Part shown: positions 42,820 to 50,111 of the stretch, piece by piece
How the letters are laid out: every line of letters begins with the position of its first letter
How positions within the stretch are numbered: the first letter of the stretch is position 1
Assembly: GCA_017470935.1 (NCBI GenBank)
Contig: JAFUXG010000052.1
Span: forward strand, 1-64,000
Source of the DNA: Lachnospiraceae bacterium
GTDB taxonomy: Bacteria > Bacillota > Clostridia > Lachnospirales > Lachnospiraceae
Length of the DNA: 64,000 nt
Reading direction: 5' to 3'
Translations under genes and position numbers: made by a program
Notes under the pieces: generated by a model
Seen by the model: the letters and a program-made list of their open reading frames with translations, nothing else
The model's database searches: none
What the model was told of the DNA's origin: nothing

Positions 42820-42987
42820 TTAAATAATTAAGTCGCTTAACAATAATAAATGATATAAAAAGGCAGAACTTATTTGACTCGTGCGTTGGAAAGTTCTGTC
42901 TTTTTTTGTTGTTGCTATCAATCCTTGCGTTTGGATAGTAATGTTGATTGTGGAATTCTATTTGAAATCCCCTTATCTTGATAAGGG

Positions 42988-43044
42988 CGCACTTATATGT
43001 GGGCGAAGCCCACATATACCACTACGCTACGCTTCGTTAGTGCG
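42988..43044. repeat. Nested palindrome in the transposon
   Basis: TATATGTGGGC (42994-43004), GAA, GCCCACATATA (43008-43018): a perfect 11-bp stem with 3-nt loop. Outside it, GCGCACT and AGTGCGC (42988 and 43044 ends) can pair too. No T-run follows, so it is not an ordinary terminator. The rest of 42820-43136 is non-coding. Confidence 0.75.
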
Positions 43045-43136
43045 CTATACGGCACATATCTGATACTAATTTCTAATTGCATTTTAATCAATAGTACGTT
43101 ATGATATGCTTATAGTTGAATGAAAGGATTATTTAC

Positions 43137-43577
43137 ATGAAAATATATTTGGATAACTGTTGTTATAATCGTCCTTATGATGATCAATCGTATCTTATGA
43201 TAGCATTAGAAACAAGGAGTAAACTATATATACAAGAATTGATAAAGCATAAGAAATACGAACTTGTTTCTTCGTATATGCTCCGATATGAATGTAGTCA
43301 GAATCCTTTTGAAATGCGTAAAGAAACAATAATGCAGTATATACAGGAAAACACAAGCTTATATGTTGGCATAGAACGGAAAGAAGAAATTGAGAAAAAA
43401 GCAAATGAAATCATGCAGACAGGTGTAAAATTCAAAGATGCATGTCATGTTGCATCAGCAATATATGCACGGTGTGATTATTTCATTTCAACGGATAAGA
43501 GATTGCTCAAATACAAGACAGATGAAATAAAAATGGTAACGCCGATTGAATTTGTATCAGAAATGGAGAGTGAATAA
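43137..43577 (+). CDS. PIN domain ribonuclease, probable toxin
   Basis: A 146-residue PIN-fold protein: IYLDNCCYNRPYDDQS has the first catalytic Asp, YECSQNP a central acidic residue, and FKDACHVASAIYARCDYFISTDKRLL the second acidic pair (DACHVA and STDKR). Such proteins cut RNA and act as toxins. The cognate small gene starts one base after the stop codon. Start at 43137 follows GAAAGGA; the TTG at 43116 is unlikely. Toxin-first order is less common than VapB-VapC order. Confidence 0.85.
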   Translation: MKIYLDNCCYNRPYDDQSYLMIALETRSKLYIQELIKHKKYELVSSYMLRYECSQNPFEMRKETIMQYIQENTSLYVGIERKEEIEKKANEIMQTGVKFKDACHVASAIYARCDYFISTDKRLLKYKTDEIKMVTPIEFVSEMESE

Positions 43578-43578
43578 T

Positions 43579-43806
43579 ATGGCAGATAGTACAGTAGAAT
43601 TGATGAATCGAGGTATGAGATGTCTTACAAGCCAAATGGGAATAGTGGATGCAGAAGAATTTATTTCCATTGTGATAAGAGAAAAATTTGATTATACAAA
43701 GTGGCAGAGAGATTTTTTTGATTCTAAAACACCGGAGGAAATAAGCAGGGAGGCAGCAGAGTTTGAAAAAGAGAATCCATTTGTCAGTAATGCAGTAAGG
43801 ATCTAA
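43579..43806 (+). CDS. Small acidic partner of the PIN toxin, probable antitoxin
   Basis: A 75-residue acidic protein directly after the PIN gene. Text such as STVELMNRGMRCLTSQMG, DAEEFISIVIREKFDYTKW and TPEEISREAAEFEKENPF fits the small helical partners found with this type of PIN protein. No DNA-binding motif is obvious. A terminator follows at 43831. Confidence 0.7.
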   Translation: MADSTVELMNRGMRCLTSQMGIVDAEEFISIVIREKFDYTKWQRDFFDSKTPEEISREAAEFEKENPFVSNAVRI

Positions 43807-43830
43807 TCAAACAGAATAAGCATTTTGAAG

Positions 43831-43855
43831 AAAGGGCGAGACATCGCCCTTTTGA
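43831..43855. terminator. Bidirectional terminator
   Basis: AAAGGGCGA, GACA, TCGCCCTTT: a perfect 9-bp stem with T and A runs on both sides. It serves the PIN pair on the plus strand and the PadR/HAAS pair on the minus strand. Confidence 0.85.
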
Positions 43856-43867
43856 TATTCTTGTGAC

Positions 43868-44272
43868 TTATTGCTCATCAATAGTAATTACTTCTCTGCT
43901 AATATAAGATTTCTGTAACCTATTATATGAGCGATATGAAAATAATATATATGCACAAAATGAAATGATGATTGCACATGAAAATAATGTTATGCACATT
44001 TTTATTCTGTGCGAATATCGAATTGTTTGGCTTAAATATTGTGAGTCCGCTTCAATTAGATAATTTGCTGCCAAATCTTTGGGCTCACCAAATTGATTAA
44101 TCAGTTCATCATATGTTAATTCGTTGATTTCGATAGAGAAATCTATAATAGCTGATTTCAAATCATTTAAGAACTTCCTTTCGTTTGATTTGCAGATAGG
44201 AAGATAGTTTTTGATTTCGTTAATATACAAATTGATTATTTTACTATTTCTAGACACTGGTTTCATCTCCAT
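43868..44272 (-). CDS. HAAS/DUF1700-like membrane protein
   Basis: A 134-residue protein. The first 75 residues have the HAAS/DUF1700-like pattern (INEIKNYLPICKSNERKFLNDL, cited in part; then LTYDELINQFGEPKDLAANYL). One membrane helix follows (MCITLFSCAIIISFCAYILF). Such genes pair with PadR regulators, as here; the overlap is 23 bp. The pair usually senses membrane state and controls a nearby transporter or its own operon; no such transporter is in this element. Confidence 0.75.
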   Translation of the reverse strand: MEMKPVSRNSKIINLYINEIKNYLPICKSNERKFLNDLKSAIIDFSIEINELTYDELINQFGEPKDLAANYLIEADSQYLSQTIRYSHRIKMCITLFSCAIIISFCAYILFSYRSYNRLQKSYISREVITIDEQ

Positions 44273-44606
44273 ATTCCGGTATATAATTTAATACCTGTTG
44301 TACTGCGTTTACGGTAGAATTGTAATCCGCAATGAGTATATTTAACCGATTTAAACCAGACTCTTCTATGTGATAATATACTCTGATCGATCTCTTGCCA
44401 ACTTGTTTTTTGTAGTCAGTAATATATCCTGCATCAATGAGTTTATATAGAGCAGGGTAGAGTGAACCGACAGGTATATTTAGTACGGAATGGGTTTGCT
44501 CTTTGATTGTTTGTGAAATTTCATATCCATAATAATCCTTATGGCTCAATAGATAAAGTATTAAAAGTTCTACGGAGCCACGTCGAAAATTGCTTTTATT
44601 ATCCAT
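44250..44606 (-). CDS. PadR family transcriptional regulator
   Basis: A 118-residue winged-helix regulator. NFRRGSVELLILYLLSHKDYYGYEI and VLNIPVGSLYPALYKLIDAGYIT (in parts) are diagnostic of PadR. The C-terminal helix serves dimerisation. GGAGATATC lies before the start on the minus strand. The upstream region has two direct copies of AAATATTTGTT (44639 and 44671), candidate operators. Confidence 0.92.
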   Translation of the reverse strand: MDNKSNFRRGSVELLILYLLSHKDYYGYEISQTIKEQTHSVLNIPVGSLYPALYKLIDAGYITDYKKQVGKRSIRVYYHIEESGLNRLNILIADYNSTVNAVQQVLNYIPEYGDETSV

Positions 44607-44638
44607 AGAAGATATCTCCTTAAATAATATATAGCATA

Positions 44639-44681
44639 AAATATTTGTTAAATCAATGTATAGAAAAACTAAATATTTGTT
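44639..44681. promoter_or_regulatory. Direct repeats upstream of padR
   Basis: AAATATTTGTT occurs at 44639-44649 and 44671-44681, period 32. The second copy overlaps the -35 element of a plus-strand promoter (TTGACA at 44680, TATTAT at 44704, 18-bp spacer). PadR could thereby act on both directions. The rest of the 337-bp gap up to 44943 shows nothing clear. Confidence 0.45.
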
Positions 44682-44943
44682 GACAAAGATAATTTGAATT
44701 TGTTATTATAGGCATATAATGATAAAATCTATTATAGATTGAATCATTGTATACCATTCTTCCCTTGATTTTGACATTTTACCCGTGATTTTGGTTATTA
44801 ACGAATATTTATGATATAATTACTTGATCAATGGAAATACAAAATGTGATTAAACTATATGTCTATTCGTTGCATCATGGTTAAGGGCAGGCAGCAGGCT
44901 AACGATATATTATGTAGAGTTATTGGATTCTCAAGTAATAATT

Positions 44944-45801
44944 ATGGAGAGGCAGGGAATCAAATTGAATATTGAAGGATTAAAAACAGTGCTGTCAATC
45001 AGTAATGAGATGAAAGCCGTAAAGCAGGGACATATACCGAAGGGAAGGAAAACTGCAACCTATGATAAGTTAGAACTTTCCATGCAGGGAATAATAAAAT
45101 CAGATAAAATGATGTCTGAATCAATGTTGGATAGATTGAATTTTGATTACTTTTCAATTGGAGTTACCCCTTATTCCGTAATTGCTGATGGGGTGGAATA
45201 TAGTTTTGATCAAATACCTGAAGTGCCGATTGACCGCTGTAAAGAGATTAGGGCAGTTGATAATGTGATAGATATTCAATCGGGTAATTACTATAAATTT
45301 AATGATGTAAATGGTAAAGCGCATAAGCTTGCCTGTACTAATAATGATTTATGCTGTCCCTATTCTTACTTTGAAAAGAAAATGGTGGATGAAGAAAGTA
45401 GTAAGCTAGGCTTTTTCTGGAAGCTTCTTTCACGACACGGTCTTTATTACGGACTATATTTTACCAAAGATGAGGTAAATAATTATTTGGAACAGGCTGG
45501 CGTTCAAAAAGGTTTTTTTACTGTTAAATGTGCAGGAAAACAGCAGGACTACCTATATACTGATGTAAGGAGCGGGAATACAGAGCTAATACCGCGAAGC
45601 CAATATGATTCGGATTACAAAGGAATCACAGGTCAGGCGGGTGAAATTGGCACATATTATTATTACAAACCCGGTGCAGTATTTGAAATTGATGGTGAAA
45701 AATATACTGTATCCGAGAGAGGAACTTTAGATATTCCTTATGGAATCAATATATATGATGTAAAGAAGCCGCCCAAGAGTGAGTTGAAAGATAGGCATTA
45801 A
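44944..45801 (+). CDS. Unknown cargo protein 1
   Basis: A 285-residue protein with no signal peptide or membrane helix and no recognised domain. The second half has FFWKLLSRHGLYYGLYFTKDE, several Tyr-rich strands (GTYYYYKPGAVFEIDG) and a pair of Cys (NNDLCCPYSY). First of three adjacent plus-strand genes within the transposon (44944-47296), with 92 and 53 bp between reading frames. The start is uncertain; a TTG at 44923 or a later TTG are alternatives. Confidence 0.6.
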   Translation: MERQGIKLNIEGLKTVLSISNEMKAVKQGHIPKGRKTATYDKLELSMQGIIKSDKMMSESMLDRLNFDYFSIGVTPYSVIADGVEYSFDQIPEVPIDRCKEIRAVDNVIDIQSGNYYKFNDVNGKAHKLACTNNDLCCPYSYFEKKMVDEESSKLGFFWKLLSRHGLYYGLYFTKDEVNNYLEQAGVQKGFFTVKCAGKQQDYLYTDVRSGNTELIPRSQYDSDYKGITGQAGEIGTYYYYKPGAVFEIDGEKYTVSERGTLDIPYGINIYDVKKPPKSELKDRH

Positions 45802-45893
45802 TGTGAAGTATAAATCAGTAATAAATGAAAAGGATTTCAGTAACAAGCAGACAGACGCAGGTAGCGTCACATGAAGCAAAGGAGGGCAACACT

Positions 45894-46679
45894 ATGAGTA
45901 CAAAGATTAACACATCTTACAATCCGGCATATACGATTGGTGGATATCTGAAGGGCAATACTTCGAGCAATATTATCCCGGGAGCAACCGGTGCTGCAAT
46001 GAAGCATGATACAACGGCAGTTGTTGCTATTTCTGCGGAGGGAAAACGGAACTATTTGAATAATGGGTTAAATAAAAGCGACAGTATCGAAAGCATTATG
46101 GAGCGGCGCAAAGCCTTACAGGACGGTGGAGAAGCATTTGATACAGATTACGCTTTTGTGTTAGGCAACAAATTAGCTTCCATAAAAGGAGAAAAAGCGA
46201 AAAATGCTACTGAAGAAACAGATTGGTATGCTTCTTTAGAAGAGGAATCCAATGACCTGCTCCGTGCATATGCAGAGATATATGATGACATTATCAAGAA
46301 ACATGAAAATGCGCTAAATGAGAAAAGTTCTGTTAAAGACAATGACAATAAGGATATGTCTGTAGATGAAGAAATAGGTTTATTAAATGCTGAGTGCAAA
46401 GCACACGCTGATTTTTTGGAGATACAGGCGGAAATGACTCCGAAAATCATAGCTGTAATGGAAGAATATATAAAACGCTTGCCAAAGAAATATGCTGATA
46501 CATCAGAAACAGTTACTAATGCGAAAAAGTTCTATTTGGATTCAAAAGATAAAGCTGTTCCCGATAAGTTGAGTGAAAAAGTTATATCTGCAACACAGCT
46601 ATTCATAAAGCAATATTCGAATCAAAGGAATACAGGTATTGATAATATTTTGAAAAATATTAATGTTTTCAAAGTATAA
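45894..46679 (+). CDS. Unknown cargo protein 2
   Basis: A 261-residue soluble protein. It begins STKINTSYNPAYTIGGYLKG, a Ser/Thr/Asn-rich leader, then AVVAISAEGKRNYLNN, an ISxEGK-like phrase, then mostly helical and coiled-coil-prone sequence (ERRKALQDGG, LLRAYAEIYDDIIKKHENAL). No signal peptide. I do not recognise the family. AAAGGAGGG before the ATG at 45894 decides the start; the frame is open from 45825. Confidence 0.65.
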   Translation: MSTKINTSYNPAYTIGGYLKGNTSSNIIPGATGAAMKHDTTAVVAISAEGKRNYLNNGLNKSDSIESIMERRKALQDGGEAFDTDYAFVLGNKLASIKGEKAKNATEETDWYASLEEESNDLLRAYAEIYDDIIKKHENALNEKSSVKDNDNKDMSVDEEIGLLNAECKAHADFLEIQAEMTPKIIAVMEEYIKRLPKKYADTSETVTNAKKFYLDSKDKAVPDKLSEKVISATQLFIKQYSNQRNTGIDNILKNINVFKV

Positions 46680-46732
46680 GCTGTCACATTGATATATATA
46701 GGATAGGGTTGATGGAAAAGGAGGTGCAGCAG

Positions 46733-47296
46733 ATGATCAATCTAAATGTAAACAATAATTATGGTGTTTCAAATGTCAGCGTCAATTCGACATCTAAAAC
46801 AACCTCAAAAAAATGGGAGCTTACGGATGAATTGAAGCAGCAGATTACAGAATATGCGTTAGAAGATGCAAAAAACGGATACTATATGGACAAGAAATTC
46901 AGTAAATTGCGTACAGATCAGGTTGCTATCGTCGCTCCTGACAGAAGAAGTCTTATGGGGGCTGCTAACCAAATGATAGATGCGGACATCATAGAGCAGA
47001 CCAAAGAAAAATATCAAAAATACTTTGAAGCATTGCTGGGTAAGAAATATGATGGTGAGTCGATAGAAGTAGAAGATGGCGGATCCATTCACATAAAAGA
47101 TAAGAATGGTGATGAAATATTGACATATACACCATCGTCCGGGTGGCATGAAAAACCCAGTAAAGAGGAAACACGGGTGCATATGGCAATGAGAGGTTAT
47201 TATGAAAAAGTATATGATGAAGAAAGAAAACGATTAGGGGTATATGGACAGGTTTCTTATGCTCCGTCCGGTGGTTGGTATAATGTTAGTGTGTAA
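46733..47296 (+). CDS. Unknown cargo protein 3
   Basis: A 187-residue soluble protein. It opens INLNVNNNYGVSNVSVNSTS, an Asn/Ser/Val-rich leader similar in character to that of the previous protein, followed by helices (KKWELTDELKQQITEYALED) and a small beta part (VEDGGSIHIKDKNGDEILTY). No known domain. AAAGGAGGTG before 46733 decides the start. The shared leader style suggests that proteins 2 and 3 are exported, or assembled, in a similar way; this is inference. Confidence 0.65.
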   Translation: MINLNVNNNYGVSNVSVNSTSKTTSKKWELTDELKQQITEYALEDAKNGYYMDKKFSKLRTDQVAIVAPDRRSLMGAANQMIDADIIEQTKEKYQKYFEALLGKKYDGESIEVEDGGSIHIKDKNGDEILTYTPSSGWHEKPSKEETRVHMAMRGYYEKVYDEERKRLGVYGQVSYAPSGGWYNVSV

Positions 47297-47301
47297 AAAT
47301 T

Positions 47302-47322
47302 TGCTATTAAAGTGTAATAGCA
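47302..47322. repeat. Short hairpin after cargo gene 3
   Basis: TGCTATTA, five bases, TAATAGCA: a perfect 8-bp inverted repeat six bases after the stop codon, without a T-run. Confidence 0.5.
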
Positions 47323-47402
47323 GATGTCAGGATCTTTTACTTATATCCACAAATACATAATGAAATTTTACAAATATTTTGCATTTATATTTTGTGTCAT
47401 AT

Positions 47403-47456
47403 ATGGCTGGTTGTTGACAAATTTATTCTGTTGGCAACTAGCCATTTTAATTTTTT
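47403..47456 (+). terminator. Terminator of the three-gene cargo operon
   Basis: ATGGCTGGTTG pairs with CAACTAGCCAT (one G-T pair) over a long loop, followed by TTTTAATTTTTT. Confidence 0.7.
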
Positions 47457-47458
47457 GT

Positions 47459-47775
47459 GACTAGAAAAGCGACTAGAAATTCGTCAAAATGACTAGAAAA
47501 ATGAGGACAAAATATAGGACAATTTATGTGCCGACAAATGCGCCGACAAATTGACTAAAAAGCCGACTAATGAGCCGACAAATCCGCTGACACCCTTCCG
47601 TGAATGACTAGCAAAAGACTAGAAAATGGGTGAAATGACTAGAAGTGCGACTAGAAAAACAATGAAAATGACTAGAAAGGTGACTAGACGCCGACAAAAA
47701 GCCGACAAAATTACAGAAAAAGCCGACAAAATGACTAGAAAGCTGACTAATGCGCTGACTATTTAGCCGACAACA
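47459..47775. repeat. Interleaved iteron-like repeats (GACTAGAAA and GCCGACAAA)
   Basis: About 320 bp of non-coding DNA with roughly ten copies of (T)GACTAGAAA, about seven of GCCGACAAA and several hybrids such as GACTAA. Order: a GACTAGAAA block, a GCCGACAAA block, a second GACTAGAAA block, a second GCCGACAAA block, then mixed. All copies point the same way, spacing is irregular. All plus-strand frames are broken. It lies between the cargo terminator and the tnpW/tnpX genes. Confidence 0.9.
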
Positions 47776-47802
47776 GTAAAAATATGTATATTTTGTTATT
47801 TG

Positions 47803-47945
47803 TAAGGGGGTTTTAGGGGGCGCAAGATGTCCTGTGGACATCTGTTCTGCGCGGACCGGAGCAGAGCGGAGACCTCCCCTAACAAGATGTGTTTTGTAAG
47901 ACAAAACGCGTATCTTGCGGACTGCCTGAAGGGCGGTTTTTGACA
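47803..47945. other. Hairpin-dense region, possible oriT or single-strand origin
   Basis: GC-rich relative to its surroundings. It starts with GGGGGTTTTAGGGGG, then AGATGTCC/GGACATCT (47825-47843), a long imperfect stem around 47840-47872, a nested stem CAAGAT..GTTTTG/CAAAAC..ATCTTG (47883-47917), and ACTGCC/GGGCGGT followed by TTTTT. Such stacks of inverted repeats are typical of transfer or replication origins used in trans by conjugative machinery. There is no relaxase gene in the element, so this is only inference. Confidence 0.45.
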
Positions 47946-48020
47946 GAATTTTACAGGCGTTTTTAGAACTGAATGAGAACGATTTTTGCAGAGGTTATTA
48001 TCTCTGCTCTTTTTGTGTAA

Positions 48021-48118
48021 TTGTGCCAAAATGGCACAAAATGTGCCAATTATGACATGGTGGATTTCCGCTTGCCCATTTAGAATAATCTTATCAGAAA
48101 TGTGTCGTAAGTGGCACA
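48021..48118. promoter_or_regulatory. TGTGCCA half-site cluster upstream of tnpW/tnpX
   Basis: TTGTGCCA, AAA, TGGCACAA (48021-48039) is a perfect 8-bp inverted repeat. TGTGCCA follows at 48042 and TGGCACA at 48112, the latter facing TGTGTCG at 48101. These four to five half-sites lie 40-140 bp before tnpW and may be operators for the transposition genes. Confidence 0.55.
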
Positions 48119-48160
48119 TTTGAAACTGAAATAAGTGTGGTAAATCAGAGGTGGTTACAG

Positions 48161-48343
48161 ATGGAAACGGTCAAGAAAGATAATCCGAAAATCCATGATG
48201 AAAAACCAGAATATTTCATACATGGTAATGTGAAAATCATCATATCGGAACACTTTCAGACAGATGGTAAGACATTGGAGTGTATCGTGGAGGATGCGGT
48301 CATGCGGGAAGCAAGATATGCAGTACACTATGATACTTCATAA
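48161..48343 (+). CDS. tnpW: Transposon-encoded protein TnpW
   Basis: A 60-residue protein matching the short TnpW family: KPEYFIHGNVKIIISEHFQT and DGKTLECIVEDAVMREA correspond to the family's IGNTTYxVSSHFxxDGKETL pattern. It lies 111 bp before the recombinase gene, as in Tn4451-type elements. Its function is unknown. Start at 48161, preceded by GAGGTGG. Confidence 0.75.
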   Translation: METVKKDNPKIHDEKPEYFIHGNVKIIISEHFQTDGKTLECIVEDAVMREARYAVHYDTS

Positions 48344-48413
48344 AAAACGGATAAAAAGAAAAAATATTCCCCGAAACAACGACATTTATGATATACTTAA
48401 CACAAGCATGTAT

Positions 48414-48429
48414 TGTAAGCGTGGGTTGT
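48414..48429. repeat. Subterminal 16-bp repeat, right
   Basis: TGTAAGCGTGGGTTGT, the exact reverse complement of 42410-42425, in the leader of the recombinase gene. Confidence 0.75.
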
Positions 48430-48454
48430 TTCATTTGAAAGGAGAAGATGCTAT

Positions 48455-50068
48455 ATGAAACAACAGATTAACAATACAGCTTTATATCTAAGATTAAGCC
48501 GTGATGATGAAAACTATGGAGACAGCGTGAGTATTGAAACGCAGAGGACTATCTTAAGACAGTTCGTGAAAGAGAACGGACTTCATGTGGTCGATGAATA
48601 TGTGGATGACGGGTGGTCGGGTACTAACTTCGAGCGACCTGCATTTAAGCGTATGATTGAAGATGTGGAATCCGGCAGGGTAAACTGCATTATCACAAAG
48701 GACTTATTCCGTTTCGGCAGGGAACACATAATGATGGGCTATTATCTTGAGTTTTATTTTGTGGATAAGAATGTCCGTTACATAGCGGTTTCCGAGGGAG
48801 AGGATACGGAGAAAGGTCTGAGTGATTTTGTACCGTTCAAGAATCTGTTCAATGAGTGGTTTGCAAAGGATACAAGCAGGAAAATCAAGACCTCGATGAA
48901 TGCGAAATTTCGTGTGGGCGAGCGCACATTTGCCTATGCACCGATTGGCTACAAAAAGCACCCTGACATCAAGAACAAGCTGGCTGTGGATGATGAAACA
49001 AAATGGATCATCGAAAAGATATATGCGTATGCACTTCTTGGACATGGCGCGGCGAAAGTAACCCAAATGTTGAGGGAAGAAAAGATACCAACGCCGGGTT
49101 ATCTCAATTACAAGAGGTATGGGACATTTGCCAATATCTATGCAAAGGCACCGGAAGAAAAATCATACGCATGGACAATAGCGCAGGTCAAGAGTATTCT
49201 AAAAGACGAAACATATATCGGCAATACCGTTCATTATCGACAGACGAATGTGTCTTACAAGAACAAACGTAAGGTGCGCAATGACCAAAGTGAGTGGCTG
49301 AGGATTCAGGATACGCATGAGCCGATCATTTCAAAGGAAGATTTTGAAACAGTACAGCAGATGATTGCGGCAAGACGGCGGAAAATGAAAAGTGCTACGA
49401 CACAGATGTTTGCCGGACTTGTAAAATGTGCGGATTGTGGATGGGCGTTAGGGTTTGCGGTACATAGGGGAGTCAATGCCTCTTTCGGACATTTTCATTG
49501 CAGTGGATATAGTCAGAATGGGAAGAATTTCTGCTCAAATCACTATATCCGTTATGATACACTCTATGCCTATGCGCTTTCAAGATTGCAATACTGGTCA
49601 AAGCAGGCACAGACTGACGAAGAAAAACTGTTAAAAAGACTTTTGGCAGAAAGCGACAAAGAAGCAGGGAACATTCATAAAAAGCAGGAAAATGAACTGA
49701 AACGTGCAGAGAAGCGGAAAAGGGAATTAGATAGCCTGTTTTCAAGACTATACGAAGATTATGTTGCGGAACACATCACGGATTATAATTTCAATATGCT
49801 GTCGGAAAAGTATCAGACAGAGCAGGCGGAACTTGAGGAAAAGATTTCAGACTTAAAGCAGAAATTAACTGCGGTTAAGAATAATGAAACAAATGCGGAA
49901 AAGTGGCTTGCTATTATAAAGAAGTATAATGATATAACGGAATTGACAGCACCACTTCTGAATGCAATGATTGAAAAGATTGTCGTTCATCAGGCTGTCA
50001 AGCATGATGATGGTACAAGGGAACAGGAAGTGGAAATCTATTATCGGTTTATAGGAAAAATTGATTGA
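48455..50068 (+). CDS. tnpX: Large serine recombinase, TnpX/TndX type
   Basis: A 537-residue site-specific recombinase. The resolvase-type catalytic domain (residues 1-150) has the nucleophile Ser15 in ALYLRLSRDDE, then DGWSGTNFERPAFKRMIEDV and KDLFRFGRE. A recombinase domain follows (PIGYKKHPD ... AYALLGHGAAKVTQML), a zinc ribbon with CADCGWALG ... FHCSGYSQNGKNFCSNHYI, a coiled coil (about 395-490) and a DUF4368-like end. Full length, no lesion visible. It ends 40 bp from the right transposon end, so it is the enzyme that moves this element. AAAGGAG before the start. Confidence 0.94.
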   Translation: MKQQINNTALYLRLSRDDENYGDSVSIETQRTILRQFVKENGLHVVDEYVDDGWSGTNFERPAFKRMIEDVESGRVNCIITKDLFRFGREHIMMGYYLEFYFVDKNVRYIAVSEGEDTEKGLSDFVPFKNLFNEWFAKDTSRKIKTSMNAKFRVGERTFAYAPIGYKKHPDIKNKLAVDDETKWIIEKIYAYALLGHGAAKVTQMLREEKIPTPGYLNYKRYGTFANIYAKAPEEKSYAWTIAQVKSILKDETYIGNTVHYRQTNVSYKNKRKVRNDQSEWLRIQDTHEPIISKEDFETVQQMIAARRRKMKSATTQMFAGLVKCADCGWALGFAVHRGVNASFGHFHCSGYSQNGKNFCSNHYIRYDTLYAYALSRLQYWSKQAQTDEEKLLKRLLAESDKEAGNIHKKQENELKRAEKRKRELDSLFSRLYEDYVAEHITDYNFNMLSEKYQTEQAELEEKISDLKQKLTAVKNNETNAEKWLAIIKKYNDITELTAPLLNAMIEKIVVHQAVKHDDGTREQEVEIYYRFIGKID

Positions 50069-50086
50069 AATTCTTAATGATTATCC

Positions 50087-50107
50087 GTATCTTTAATTGA
50101 GTGAAAC
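50087..50107. repeat. Right terminal inverted repeat of the transposon
   Basis: Ends TTTAATTGAGTGAAAC; inverted partner of 42385-42405 (18 of 21 match). Followed by AGGA and the resumed host gene. Confidence 0.85.
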
Positions 50108-50111
50108 AGGA

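Larger units (their letters stand above)
42383..50111. mobile_element. Tn4451-like transposon inserted in an XRE regulator gene
   Basis: About 7.73 kb between GGA repeats at 42382-42384 and 50109-50111, inside a split host gene. Termini carry 21-bp imperfect inverted repeats (18 of 21 match; 42385-42405 and 50087-50107, starting GTTTCAC). Gene content: tnpV at the left, tnpW and a TnpX-type large serine recombinase at the right, as in Tn4451/Tn4453. TnpX enzymes are known to recombine at GA dinucleotides, which fits the GGA at both ends. Cargo: PIN toxin pair, PadR/HAAS pair and three unknown genes. No relaxase gene is present, so self-mobilisation is not encoded. Confidence 0.9.

Noticed and set aside
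47459..47775. CRISPR array
   Set aside because: Repeat units are only 9-10 bases, spacing is irregular, and no cas gene is near.
47608..47904. Minus-strand 98-codon frame over the repeat array
   Set aside because: Its SSHF and FVGF phrases are the direct translation of the DNA repeats; there is no ribosome binding site or domain.
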